From Cyrtodaria siliqua (taxonomy: Eukaryota; Mollusca; Bivalvia; Adapedonta; Hiatellidae), in the NCBI GenBank assembly GCA_037043455.1, contig JAWPHD010003085.1:62001-126000 (forward strand): DNA of 64,000 nucleotides, read 5' to 3'. Below are positions 24,066 through 35,939 of this stretch, piece by piece. Each line of letters begins with the position of its first letter. The stretch's first letter is position 1. The notes below the pieces were generated by a model. It was not told the DNA's origin. It did not search any database and saw nothing but the letters and a program-made list of their open reading frames with translations. Position numbers and translations under genes: made by a program.

Positions 24066-27000
24066 TTAGCTTTCTTATTTTTTTAAACTATTCAAAGGAA
24101 GTTGTATCTAAAAGATTTCTAAAATAGATTTAGAATGAATGTTTCATGCATGGGTCTAAATTGCTAGCGTCTTTCGTTTAGTTGAGCTGAGGATATTGAC
24201 TTGCAAGCAGGCGAGCGTAATATTGACGCTAAAATGGAAACATATTGGTTACAGAGTGTATTTAAATAAGTTACATTGCGTGTTCAAGTTAAAGAACAAA
24301 TTAGTTAATTTTTATTAGTGTAAAGTAATTTTATTTTTATTAGGCAAATATTTACAATTACCATAGGCAAATTGCATCGTTAACATGATATAAAAATAAC
24401 GCACCAATACATAGGCCACCGAAGGTTGTAAATTGTCGCTAAAAAGCTAGGAATAAATATGTGTTCATGATATAACCTAACATATAAAAAATCTGTTTTA
24501 TAGGTATCATTCAACAAACGTATTGTTATTTGTCGTAAGTACGTTCGTCTAAATAGTTTAACAAAAAATAAACACAACACGTTATATTATTATTTACGAA
24601 TCCAAAACAGGGAAAACACCAACAAATGGATGATTTTGTAAATGCGTCATGCTTGTTTCGATATACGAGTTGTTGATATCTAAACCGCCAATTACTAATT
24701 CACAACTCAAGCCCATGTGTTTTGTGTTTGTCCCTATTAATCTACATTTATGCATGATTTATGCAATGTTTAATTTATGATCTGCGTCATTCTATTCAAG
24801 TACATTTGCTTTACATTTCAATACAAAGCCTATTCTGTATACCCTAATCATATGACAGTTGTAATTGTATACCATTTAAATGAATGTCTGTTATTTGTAA
24901 GAAAAGAGAAAATGTACTTTTATGTATACCATACGTGACCTTTTCAACACATTGTCCTTGAACTAAATGGGAGACACGACCATTAAAATGCCTTGTTCTA
25001 AATAATAACATTTCTGAAATGGTAAAACAAAAACATTTCACCAAAAATCTATGCAAGCAAGGGGCTATAACACACGTAACCAATCGCCTGGATTATATTA
25101 CATGAATATAAATAATGTCAGTTTCAAGAAAGTAATGATAACATATATAAAAATAATTAATACATTACGAAATTACGAAATCACTAATGTGTCAACAATC
25201 AAAACGTCAACAATCAAAACACTTTTATCAGCAACTATTTGAGCACTAAATAAAGCATTATGAAATAAAATGAACATGTTTTTAATGTTGGCATATTTGT
25301 TGTAATATAGTATATTATGAATATGATAAGCGCCTGAAGTATTATTAGTAATGGCTCACTATTAGAATGTGAAGAATTGAGAAATTAACGTAATGATTAA
25401 ATGTATAAAGAACAAGTATTATAGCAAAATGATTGAAGGATCAGTGTCAAATACACAAGTGTGAAGTCCGTTCAGACTGTGTCTTATTTTCAGTTTTAAA
25501 CACACGTACATATTAGAACGTGGAACACAACCTAGGCTGACTAAGAAGTAGCATAATTGAAAATTTGAACATATAATTGGTGATACCAGTGGTCATCTTA
25601 TAACGGTCAACGTCAAAAAAAGAAGAAAAAATAAGCCTAATAGACAAATAATGAGAGCAGCCTTCTTGACTATTTTCGGAGACAACACACACACTGTAAG
25701 CAATAGTTTAGAAGCGAGAGCCATTGTAAACTGCAGAACGCAATCCAATAATACACTGAATTCAGTAGAGCCGACTAAAACATAAACATTAGTATCTCTA
25801 TTATACTGCGATGCGATATATTTCAATGCGACCAAACCATATCGTCCTATAAAACTCAGTAAAATATATCAATGCTTCGATGGGCTTTGATACATTTGGT
25901 ACTGTATGTCAGGTGTCTGTTGTTGCTTTTCAAATGAATGTTAAAACATAAAATGAACTTTAGATTGTATTGATTTGAAGGTGTCAAATGATTTACTGTA
26001 CGTGTTTAAAACAACTGTTATGAATCAGCCTAAGCTTTAATCAATTTTAAAACCAAATATGTAATTTAAGAGATAACCATGATATTCTCTTTTGAAATCG
26101 GAGACGTCATGTGACTTTGACTATTTGAATATTCGGTTACGGTGGCTAGGTAGCGAAGTCGTACTACACTGTCAACCAGCCGCATACCGTTTCAGATTGA
26201 TATTTATGAGTTTTCAATTATTAATAAAAACTGTTTAATCCATATGCTAAAATAGAGGATAAAACCATGCATACCAATATGACAATTTCAATTCATTGGC
26301 TTCGTCACTTGGAAGGCAATAGCCAACGCATATTCGTTTGTGTTGCATCGTTCTATGAAGTATTTTTCAGGCGGTCAATCTGTCGTTTTAGGCATTATGA
26401 AAAAAAACTGTTCAGCACCACTATTTAGGGACATAAGTTAAACATCTGAACATTGGTATTATTGTTTGAAGATATTAGAAATGCTAGGTAAAGATGTGAT
26501 TTGCAAAGAAATTGTGTTATTTCATTAATTCTTAACGAAGTATCAGATTTACCTCCCATATATTAAAAACAATTTATTTCATAATACAAACGCATTAATT
26601 TGAACAAATTTAATGTTTGGCATTGACAAGGATTGTTCATCATGTCACTGTTTATGAAACGCCGAAATGTGTTCACAAACGAGTGTTATTCTCAAACAAA
26701 TATCTTACAAATTTCGTAATTTTAGAATTACCTCCCTTTTCATTGAAATGAGAACGATTTTCGATAATCTGTAAAAAAAAGGTTCCCATCATATTTGGTT
26801 TATTTTTTATCACCGATATACAACATTACTATTGGTCATATCTATGTCACTTTATCATTGACCCCGAACATACACGACTTTATATCTCGTCTATGGAAAT
26901 GACATGCATTTCATGTGCTATATTAATTTTTACTCAGTGTAGTTACAAAATAATTTCATTACTTAGAATAAGTAGAACGACATTCTGTTGTTTTTTTTGT

Positions 27001-28332
27001 CTTTTTTAAAGCACGACGCACGGCATTCTTGAAGGCGTTTTCGAAGAATTCAAATACGCACCTCGATTTATTTATCCAGTATCATTTTTAAAAGAAAAGG
27101 CAGTAGCATTTGATATTTTCAGAGTGTCTTCGTTAATCTACATTCTCTATATACTATTGGTGAAATACAATCGAAAATTAGTAATATGCTAACTATTCAA
27201 ATATTATTTAGTAGTTATTCAGCTTTAAATTAACACCTTTGCAAAACTAAACATGAACAGTGTACATTTCAATTCAATAAATAGATATTACCTTTTATGT
27301 TTTGTTTTTTATCCTTATTTCGGATTTGTCCGAATAGCTTAACAACCTTTACTCTGTATATTTAACTCTGCAGTGTGACTTGGTAGCACATTCATTATAC
27401 TGCTATTTTGTTCGATATATTCGATGTACATAACTACACCATCAATAACGCATTCAGACGTCTCTGTGTATTTATTCATGCTTTTTAAAAGCAACTTTTG
27501 ATTGATGACCTACGTCAGTTCAGTAACTACGTTTCCTATCATAACTTGGTTACCTATCATAACATAGGAGTTTTCAAAAACCTTTTGTGCTCTGCATTAA
27601 CCTTCATAAACGTGGTATCTAGATAGCATTTAATGATTGTAAACAATTTGTAAAGACTACTCTTGCACTCTTACTGAGATATAAAGTTAATTATTCATGC
27701 GCTTATATCAATTATCTATAATACCAATAAATTTTAATCATTTTTCAAAAATGTAATAAACATGATAAATGTGATGACAGGATTTTATGTTGTTTTTTTT
27801 TAATTGATTGATATATCGGGCTACATCATGCAGTTGTGCTATAGACTCCTGTCAGAAGACTTTTATACAAAAATAAGTTAATTTAAAATTGATTATCATT
27901 TAGCCTTTTTGATTTTATTGTAAACATGAAATATTGAAATTCCGCAAATGTCCTACTAAGTTTGACATTGTACCGAAGTTGGCATGGAAACATTTTCCAT
28001 ATCAATATGTTGAATAGTTTTCAAGCTGTTATTTATTGGAGGCACTCGGAACAGCCTTTTATCCAAACATTTACCTTTTGAATCAAGTGTGATCTTAAAC
28101 TGAATGCCAATGTATTAGAACATGTATATGGATATATAGCTAATGATCATGTGTAACAACTGCGCAAGTGGCAAATTAATATGACGGAGAGTATTTAAAT
28201 TATGATGCTTTGTAGAATATCGAATAAACTTCTTAACCGAACTACTTACGTACACTACGCCCAACACCCAAAGACACTTATCGAGTTAATAATGTTAAAA
28301 CATAAAATGTCATCCGCACAATTCCTCCATAT
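24066..28332. other. 4.3 kb AT-rich stretch, no feature identified
   Basis: No family 1-4 copy and no protein-like frame was seen. 25593-25835 (minus) is an 80-codon frame with two hydrophobic stretches (LLLTVCVLSPKIVKKAALII and a following Leu-rich run), but nothing supports its being a gene. 26070-26210 has distant similarity to the arms of the palindrome at 42813-42975 ('gagataaccatg' and 'taccgtttcagattga'). This is the longest repeat-poor interval in the window. Confidence 0.5.
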
Positions 28333-28345
28333 AAATGGTGTTCTT

Positions 28346-28941
28346 TTTTTTTGGTCCACCTTCTCAATCCTTTTATCTGCTCCTTTCTTTCGCTTACCCT
28401 CACCCTGTCTTCCGCCAGCTCTGTTGGTGTCCCTCCTACTGAATGGCTATCTGTTGTGGCATAATCTTACTGAAACATCGCTGTATATTCAGTTTCTACG
28501 ACGACACTCGCTGCTCACCCGCAGTTCACCTGATGTTTCACTCTTTTTTCTTTTGGAGTGGACTGTTTCTTGGACATCTATTGTCATCTATTATTGTCTA
28601 TTATTGTGAAACAGCCTCTCCATAGTACTCCGTGGTACTCCAGACAAGCTACTATGCCACTACTAGACAACTGGTCACTGCCTAGTTAAGATGCGCCAGG
28701 CGAAGAATCAACGGATTTCTATCTACAGCGTTCCTTCTTTCAGTGAACGTCGTCACAAGACAGCAGTGAAATACTAACTACTCCTGAAGCAAATATGAGG
28801 GCCGAAAAGGTGATTTGTGCCGAATGGTGATGAAATATAAGCAAAGAATTAATGAAACATGATATGGAGAGGGGGTTTGAACCCACGACCTTCCGCTTAT
28901 GGGTCCAGTGCTCTTACCACTGGGCTATAGAGGCCTCACTC
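28346..28941 (-). mobile_element. 596 bp tRNA-headed retroposon with poly-A tail and target duplication
   Basis: The insertion is flanked by perfect 13 bp direct repeats AAATGGTGTTCTT (28333-28345 and 28942-28954). Read on the minus strand, it starts with a tRNA-like head: A box TAGCCCAGTGGTAAGAGC, an anticodon-like ACCCATAAGC centred on CAT, and B box GGTCGTGGGTTCAAACCCC. The head resembles elongator tRNA-Met, but the acceptor 3' side does not pair, so it is not a tRNA gene. It ends in nine A's next to the left repeat. The roughly 520 bp body is more GC-rich than the flanks and unlike the other SINEs here. It is long for a SINE. The plus-strand frame at 28202-28609 crosses its border and is a shadow. 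Confidence 0.85.
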
Positions 28942-28954
28942 AAATGGTGTTCTT

Positions 28955-29819
28955 AATAATTGTATGATAAGAGGACCGATTTATAAAGCTTGGGTAAGGA
29001 TATACCTCTTTAACAAGGATTACATTTACTTGCTGCCTTCCTATATTCAAGACGGCGACTTTTATATCGAAGGTCAACAATTTCATTATTTATCAAACTT
29101 CTGCCAAAAACTAAATCTGACACTGACACTCCATTAAATGTTAATTGAATTTGAAAAAAAATAAAAATACGAGACATTCGCTGCATTAGTAAGCATTTTT
29201 TTGTAATTTAATTTTCGTTCAAAATGCATCACAATAGGTGGTTTTGTATGCTGGATGTCATCCAGAGGTTGAAATTAAAATTTATTATTTAAATTACCTA
29301 TTTAAATTTAGTCTGTTCACATACATACGCATGACTGCACTTTTACCTTCTTGATTTATTTTCGAATATATCTGTATATATATTAATTATTACTTCGACA
29401 AGTGATTCCTTTTTGCTTATACATTTGAGTTACTAGTTTATATTTGCACATTATATGCATCCAAAACGGATATGGCAAGCTCATTATAACCGTTTTATAT
29501 TGCAATTTAAGATGTATGACTGCTTTATTTGATTTTCACCGTCTACCAGCTTATGTGCTATTCTCAATGATGTGCTTTATTTTGCGAGAATTGACAGTTA
29601 TACAGTACTGCAGCTTTCTAGTGCCTGCCGCAAAACATTCCGAAACAAAAAGCTGAAAGAAGCCTAACCATGTGGGGAATCTTAACAAATTATCTATTCA
29701 AATATTATCTCATATTCGACTTTCTCCTTCGGGAGTAAAAAACAGCATGATGAAATGATGGAAAACGAAATAATTATTAGATTCAAAATGCGTGCTAAAC
29801 GTCACTTAAAATGAAAAAC
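28955..29819. other. AT-rich intergenic DNA, nothing recognised
   Basis: No coding signal or repeat-family copy seen. Confidence 0.5.
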
Positions 29820-30330
29820 AAAATAACGTTTCGAAGGTTTTTCGAAGGTTATGGTAACGGTAATGATGGAGTAGCTTCTTAGATATACAACGATTACGAA
29901 TATTAAAATCCTCAACTGAACTATACGCTCTAGAAAAACGAATCAAAGTAGTCAATCAACAAATGTTGCATTAAGTGACCGCAATTAAGCAAAGACACGT
30001 ATCGCAAAAAAAACAAAAAAACAAGGATAAATAATAGGTATGTGGCATCCCAAAAAGGGATTTTCAATAGGGCCACGGCCTTAAAATGGTCAGTGGTACA
30101 AGACCGCTGAGGATTTAAACAAGGTTCTAGGATACATCAAACCTCCCTCTTACCCTAATCAAACCTCCCTCTTACCCTGTTATCATTCCAGTAAAACTAA
30201 ACATTCCCCACCATCGTAATCCTCTAACAAGATAGGCAGAATTAATAGGGCATATAACACAAAGCTGTTCATGCATACATGAATATAAAAATAAGCAAAG
30301 AGAGCCACACATTGCAGTGTATTTAGTTTT
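29820..30330 (-). pseudogene. Family 1 retroelement: 3' end followed by an RT fragment
   Basis: In minus-strand order the segment first carries the common 3' non-coding part (about 30330-29950, with a short local duplication near 30140-30178). It then has an RT-domain fragment (about 29945-29822) that reads SVEDFNIRNRC, KKLLHH and YHNLRKTF, matching RVEDFNIRNIC, KTLLHQ and YHKLFKTF at 45.7 kb. A 3' end upstream of RT sequence means two element units lie head to tail, the second truncated within RT. That arrangement is known for Penelope-like elements. Confidence 0.7.
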
Positions 30331-30535
30331 TATTCATTTCTGATATTAACAAGAGAAGAAATTCTTTTATTTATGAGTTACGTAGTTAATTTGACGTTAT
30401 ACATTCATTGAATAACGAACATTTTTCTGACAATGAATAGTGTCTCGCCATAAGTCTACACCTCATCGTGTGTTTACTGATTCAATAAGTAATAATTATC
30501 ACGTTTTAATGTGTCCTAAAGCACGTTAATCAACA

Positions 30536-31738
30536 GAACAGAACAGAACAGATATTTGATTTAGACTTGTACACAGTACATCGTCATTCAGAACATATTT
30601 ACAATATACGAATATAACAAAGTCACGTAAACAGAGTATATAAATCAACTGTCAGTATAGTTTACATCATCATTGTTAGAGGATGAACAATATTATATTT
30701 ATACTAAGCATTCAAAATAGAAAGTCTAACATTTAAAGCACATTTTATATACCTCGCTAAATTTAGTAATATAACATTGTTTGAAGTTTTCATCAATTCT
30801 ATATATTTGAACATAGATGGCCTCTGGTGGTAATATCTTTTAATTATTTTTTTTCTTAGTTCATTGTAACATTGACACACACATATAAAATGGTATTCGT
30901 CTTCCAGATCTTATGAGTTACAACATAAACAATATCTTTCATTTCTCGGCATGCGATTTCTTGCATACCGTCCAGTTTGTATGTTAAGAGAATGTGCAGA
31001 TAATCTTATTCTAGAAACAAAGAATCTCAAATCCATTTAAATAGTGTTCATATGAAAAATCAGATTTAAAATATTTATAGTTTTCAAGAACAGCACTGCT
31101 ATCAATTGACCCATTCCACTCTTGCTTAAAACAATCAATTATTCGTTGTTTAAAAACACATGGAAATGTTTTAACATTCAGCCTATCCTGATTGTTAAAT
31201 AAATAGGCAAAACCATAATCAGATAATAACTTTTTTTACATTCGAAACCCAATTTTTACAACCTCTTTCACAATCATATACACATTGTTCATAGAGTTTT
31301 TTCATCAGAATGTTATTAGTATTATTACTTCACACCAATACTTAATAATTCTTATATATCTCGTAATATAAAGAGGGTAACTCCCAAGTTCACCATATAC
31401 ACCTACTGTGCATGTATTTAATCTAACGTTAAGCAACCGTTTACAGAACTTTAGGTGTATTCGTTCTATTACTTTTGATTTAGAGAATCCCCATATTTCA
31501 GCGGCATATCCTAGAGCAGAACCTACAAACGAATCAAATAATTGGCATAGTGTTTTTGGCTTTAACTTAATATTTTTACAATTCGCTAATAAAGTGTAGA
31601 GCAATTTTAGTGACTTACCAATTAAATCTTCTTGATTTAATAAAAATTGCACGTATAATTAAAAATTGTGCCTAAATAGTTAAAATCATTTACAACTTCG
31701 ATATTTTGACCGTTATAGGTCCAACGTTCATATTGGAG
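30536..31738 (-). pseudogene. 5'-truncated LINE (CR1/L2/jockey-like), RT C-terminal region
   Basis: Flanked by 9 bp direct repeats TAATCAACA (30527-30535 and 31739-31747). Reading minus, it opens in the C-terminal part of RT (WTYNGQNIEVVNDFNYLGTI), with a frameshift at about 31650. It continues LLNQEDLIGKSLK, AEIWGFSKSKVIERIHLKFC and VYGELGSYPL. It ends with a RYARNRMPRNERYCLCCN / DEYHFICVC domain with Cys/His spacing and a stop at 30704-30706. The 3' end is a TTCTG pentamer repeat (about 30536-30555). Stops and frameshifts show it is dead. The mechanism is target-primed reverse transcription with 5' truncation, standard for LINEs. Confidence 0.88.
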
Positions 31739-31844
31739 TAATCAACATCAGGCTAACGTACAAAGCAACAGGAAAAAAACGACTAAAAACATACATATGA
31801 GAATGAAAACAGTCAGTAATGCATGAATAATAGTAAAACTCGGA

Positions 31845-33010
31845 ATGAAAGCCGAACAGGAAATGTAATATTCACAGAATATAGTCAACGAAAACACGCA
31901 AACAAAAACAAAATAAGGGAAAGCAAAGCAAGCGACAGCACAAACATAAAATGGTTGACATTAGATCTACCGTCTTGGAACGGGCTGTGGGGAAAAAGAC
32001 CGCTGGTGGTTTAAACAGGGTTCCAGAGTGCATCAAACCTCACTCTGATCCTATTGCCATCCAAATAAAAAGTGACAGTGTATATAAAGAAAACCCTGCC
32101 AGGCTGTATTGTTTGACACATTAGTCGGCATTAATAGGCAGTATAACACAAAGATAATCATGTATATATATGAATATAAAGAAACAAAGACCTAGCAAAC
32201 TACAAAGCAAGTCCTCGCTGACAATAAAATCCAGAGCAACAAGAGAATAAACTATTAAGGGCACGGCATGACACTATAAAAGGGAAACTTCAAACGTTAC
32301 CGTCCTTTCATGATTTAGGTATAAGTTAGTATAGCGTCCACAATCTGTCCTGTCATCGCACGATCAAAGAGGATCCGCTGCACATATATTATGGACAGTT
32401 CTTTCTTTGAATAAGGACCATTCCAATTATGTGACAAAGGAGTGTTTTGGGGGGGAAATGACTGATCAACAGCCGGACATTGTAAACCCTGATCAGCCTG
32501 CGAGTTACAGGCTGATCTCGGTTTACAATGGACGCAAAGGCTATTATAGTCGTGCTTAGCGTGTTAAGGGTTGATACAAAATGGAACAATTTTAATAATG
32601 GTAGTATAACGACGTTTATCATGACTTGACAAGAACTTCTAAAGTTTGTAAATCATGTCGCACTAGAAGTCAGGTTGTTATAGTCCTTTATAAAAGGAGA
32701 TTAGGGTTACGATAATAACACAATTTTCCAAATGATTTTCGAAGTTCACAGAAACGTTTACCCTGATGGAGTAGAGTTTTAGTTGTACAAGGTTACGAAT
32801 TATAGAGTAAACTATATTACATGCTCTCAGTTGAGTTAGTTTTCCAATTAGTACAATAAATATGTAAATTACGCAGATAGTATTAAGCGTAGTAGAAAAG
32901 AAAGGGTTGTCAATGTTCAATATGAAATTCAGATACCAAGAGCTTTTATCAAAAGCTTCGATGACATCTGTCTGAGTATCTGGTGAAAGATTCAACATGA
33001 AATCTCGTTG
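31845..33010 (-). pseudogene. Family 1 retroelement: RT fragment plus 3' end, interrupted by family 4
   Basis: Minus strand. About 33010-32650 encodes RT pieces: YQRDFMLNLSPDTQTDVIEA, then YLNFILNIDNPFF, where the catalytic pair of the usual YLDD is replaced by NF. A frame-shifted KTLLHQGKRFCELRKSFGKL follows. A family 4 repeat (32389-32577) lies where the conserved C-terminal block should be. The common non-coding 3' part follows (about 32385-31845) and ends at the usual terminus. This copy is direct evidence that the non-coding family 1 blocks are the 3' end of an RT-encoding element. I favour a Penelope-like class, but this needs a profile search. Confidence 0.8.
32389..32577. repeat. Family 4 dispersed repeat with internal hairpin
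   Basis: Matches 40937-41105 in the same orientation ('ggac.gttctt.ctttgaat' start, 'ggtttacaatggacgcaaag' end). This copy has an extra inverted repeat: 32489-32543 pairs CATTGTAAACCCTGATCAGC with its near-complement, giving a 23 bp stem with two mismatches around a 7 base loop. Confidence 0.8.
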
Positions 33011-34129
33011 ATAGCAGATGGTAAAAAGAGACAACTGCACCGAATGCGTTGTTAAACTAATAGAAAACATAATACAAATGTCAAGTTTCATTAAAATTCG
33101 TATCATTATATTGTTTATGAGCTCTTACATATTGCATATTATTTTACTTAAATGGGAATACTATGGTTTGTTACCTGAGCTTTGCTTCCGGATTAAGAGC
33201 GTGACCTATATAGAGATAATCGACAAACCTTTGATTAACACTAAGTCGGGGATCAACTCTTCATCATTAAGAATCTGAAAGGAGCGTAGTCCCTTCCTTT
33301 TGGTTTTTAAATGGTGAAGATTTCCAATTATCTATATTTCATTTGAAGTTGCAGCAAATCACATATATGTGGCTATTTAACATTGGTTTCAATGTGGAAA
33401 TTGATCAGTGGTGTCACAGCTATGCATAACATTTATACTATTATTCCCAAAAAAATAGTTTTATCAACTTTTATGAAAGCTTCACATTGCAAATTTAAGA
33501 AAGTCTTCCACACGTCTTAAAAGTCAACACTGCCTGTCTCAGAAGTGCTATCAGTCTGTAAATGTATCTTCAATTTAAAATAAATTGCGAATACTTGGAT
33601 TACACACACGTTGTTCTGTAATAAACGGTAATCCAGAAACCGCGATATTCATTCATAAAAAAAATGCTCGTAAAACCCTTACAGTGTGTAAATACTACCA
33701 GCATCCAAATAGAACAAAAACGCATTTAATTTTAGAAAAGCATTAACAACACTATATGGTGCATATAGAGAATTAAATGATGCATACAGCTGACAGCAAA
33801 TTACGTTTTATTTCTCAAAGTATGTCGGCGATAAAAAACAAAGGATGGTAAAGGCTGTAAAATTTAATTTATTATTTAAATTTGTTGTTAAATGTGTTTG
33901 AATGACAATAAATCACAAAAAAACTCCTTAATTAATCTTTAATTTCGTGAAAAAGGTTTCCAATAAAATTTAATTATAAAACTAAATGTTGAAAGCGCAA
34001 AAGTTTCATTTCCAATCAAATAATAAATGGCTTTTCATTTACCATGGTATTCCAATAACAGTAACAAAATAATGTCTATAATAAACAGAACAACAACAAG
34101 GGTAATCATGTGAGACACAACTATGATTT
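33011..34129. other. AT-rich intergenic DNA, nothing recognised
   Basis: Several poly-A and TTTAAAT runs. No coding or repeat-family signal. Confidence 0.5.
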
Positions 34130-34475
34130 CCATTGTTTATTTCACCCATTGTTTTTTCGTTTAGGGCAATGCATTTTATTAGAAACTGGGACCATACTCC
34201 GCTGGCCATGGAATGGTATCAAAATACCTCATTGAAGGTTCCATGTACAGCATCATATGCATACCATCTTTGGGATGGCTCAACTTTTCGTACTGTTGAC
34301 AATTTAAATATTGAGTTCTCTGCTCAACCCAGGAGTAGAGGGCTTGAACGGTAGCAAGCATTTTTCACTACCGTTCAACGAACGGTCTCAATCTAACCGA
34401 GACTGCAATATATTTTGTATCTATCGTGTTCGGCGATTTTCTCATTTCATACTCGTTTTAGACTATTACAGTATA
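34130..34475 (-). mobile_element. Family 2 dispersed repeat, partial copy
   Basis: Contains 'ccattgaaggttccatgtac'-like sequence, the 'gaacggtagcaagcattttt' landmark and the 'ctcaatctaaccgagactgc' block, ending near 'ttcatactcgttttag'. Unlike the 7.5 and 23.0 kb copies it keeps the middle block. Confidence 0.8.
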
Positions 34476-34628
34476 GCGTCGAGTTGTTCATCGCAAACAT
34501 ATCTAAATATACTTTTTCGTTTTCAAAATGTATATACTAAACATCAACCTATTGAGGAATAGTTTACACAAGGAACTTATTTTTTTCAAATACTGAAGGC
34601 TTCTTTCGTAACATATATGATGTAGAGA

Positions 34629-34779
34629 TATAGAGAATATTATGTCAGTGCCTTTTACTATCAAGCTTATTAGGCGAGGCTTAGAAAACGAATAATGACG
34701 AGGCTCTGCCGAGCCAATCTTCGTTTTCGTGCCGAGCCTAATAAACTTGATAAAAAAAGGCACTGACATAATATTCTAT
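34629..34779. mobile_element. Near-perfect 150 bp palindrome (fold-back MITE)
   Basis: The left arm TAGAGAATATTATGTCAGTG, continuing through 'tatcaagcttattaggc', is the inverse of the right arm ending 'cactgacataatattcta'. The arms enclose a GC-richer centre (about 34680-34735) that itself has short inverted pieces (GAGGCTC / GAGCC). A shorter related hairpin, CCTAATAAAG..ATTTATTAGG, lies at about 34934-34961. Confidence 0.85.
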
Positions 34780-35190
34780 TTATCATGTAGATTATCCACA
34801 TTTGTTGTATGATATACTATTATTGCCTATTTCTCAGAATGTTACGCTTATTGAGTACGCCGCATGACGTCAGTTAACGTTACGTACAATAAACGACGAG
34901 GGATTCCGCATTGATTTGCTCTATTGGTCAACTTGCCTAATAAAGCTAAATTTATTAGGTCACCATTTTATTTGGCAGAAAAGTTTATATCTGCATGATA
35001 TAAAACTTTTACTGATCTGTCTTAAGGGTATGCTATATTAGAGTAATTGTTTAAATAACTTAGTTCACGGTAAGTCAGGTATCATCTTAAAATTCTAACT
35101 GAACAACTTTCTCAGTAGTGTGTTTATGATCGAGAGTACTACTCGGCGTAATCGTACCCAACAATACTCTGTAATGAACATACTTCGTTC
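34780..35190. other. Spacer with a short hairpin
   Basis: Contains the small inverted repeat noted under the 34629 palindrome. The transposon ORFs called around 35100-35450 are shadows across the SINE and MITE. Confidence 0.45.
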
Positions 35191-35844
35191 GTGGAGTGCG
35201 TGGTCCAGTGGTAGAGCGTCAGACTCCAGATCAAGAGGTCGTGCCATGTTATATACTGAACAAAAAAGAAACTTCTGACTGTTTTGCTGGTTTTCCATAG
35301 GCCAGGTTTTGAGGGCGTATAAAAGCTTAAACAGCGTTTTAATAAAACAATGTTTGATGTTTGTAAGCACACTTAAGTGAGTATTAAATATCCCATTAAA
35401 CAGTTTCAAATTTGCCCAGCAATAATCTTTTATGGATGTTATGGACATTTTAAAGGGAGGTAATTTGATGATTGTTGGTAATCAAAAGCTGCCATCTACA
35501 CAATCTGCGTTATGTGTTTTTGTGATTTTTTTTTATAAAGAATATATAGAGAATATTGTCTCGGACAAATTTCGGTAATTGTCATAGATTTAATTTTCTT
35601 TTGTGGCCAAAATGCATATTTTAATAAAAGGTAGGTTTACTCCCTTGTGTACTAAACTTTTTCAAAAACATCTTATTTTGGACTATTGTTGGCGGTCTAA
35701 CTAATTATTCTTAAATCGTCATTATTTTGTTCCTGTCTTGTTGTCTAGACAATCAGCATCAACATAAGTGGAAGTTTCTTTTTTGTTGAGTATATATCCT
35801 TGAGAAAGATAATTAATTCACATTGCTTAGTACTGGTTCTACCC
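35191..35844 (+). mobile_element. tRNA-derived SINE split by a MITE
   Basis: 35191-35251 matches the head of the SINE at 12931 (GTGGAGTGCGTGGTCCAGTG). 35793-35844 matches its body (CCTTGAGAAAGATAATTAAT to AGTACTGGTTCTACCC). About 20 bp including the B box are missing between 'gtcgtg' and 'ccat', so the internal polymerase III promoter is broken. The 539 bp between the halves is the MITE below. Confidence 0.9.
35254..35792. mobile_element. 539 bp MITE with TA target and ~24 bp inverted termini
   Basis: The left end TACTGAACAAAAAAGAAAC and the right end, read inversely TACTCAACAAAAAAGAAAC, are near-identical inverted repeats continuing to about 24 bp. TA flanks both sides, and the interrupted SINE gives the empty-site structure. 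No transposase is encoded, so it is non-autonomous. TA targeting fits the Tc1/mariner group. The ends resemble those of the element at 44434-44939. Confidence 0.92.
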
Positions 35845-35939
35845 TGTCTTTTTCATTTTTTTAAGCCTAATTGTTTTCTTTTACAATTGTTGCATTACAC
35901 ATATGTATTAACTTTTGATATGAATAATATTAAAGATAA

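Noticed and set aside
24066..28332. Hidden host gene in the repeat-poor interval
   Set aside because: No frame with protein-like composition longer than about 80 codons and no convincing splice-flanked exon was seen on either strand.
28202..28609. 135-codon plus-strand ORF with hydrophobic segments
   Set aside because: It crosses the border and target duplication of a minus-strand retroposon, so it cannot be an ancestral gene.
28866..28941. tRNA-Met gene on the minus strand
   Set aside because: The A and B boxes and a CAT anticodon position are present, but the acceptor stem does not pair and the sequence continues into a retroposon body.
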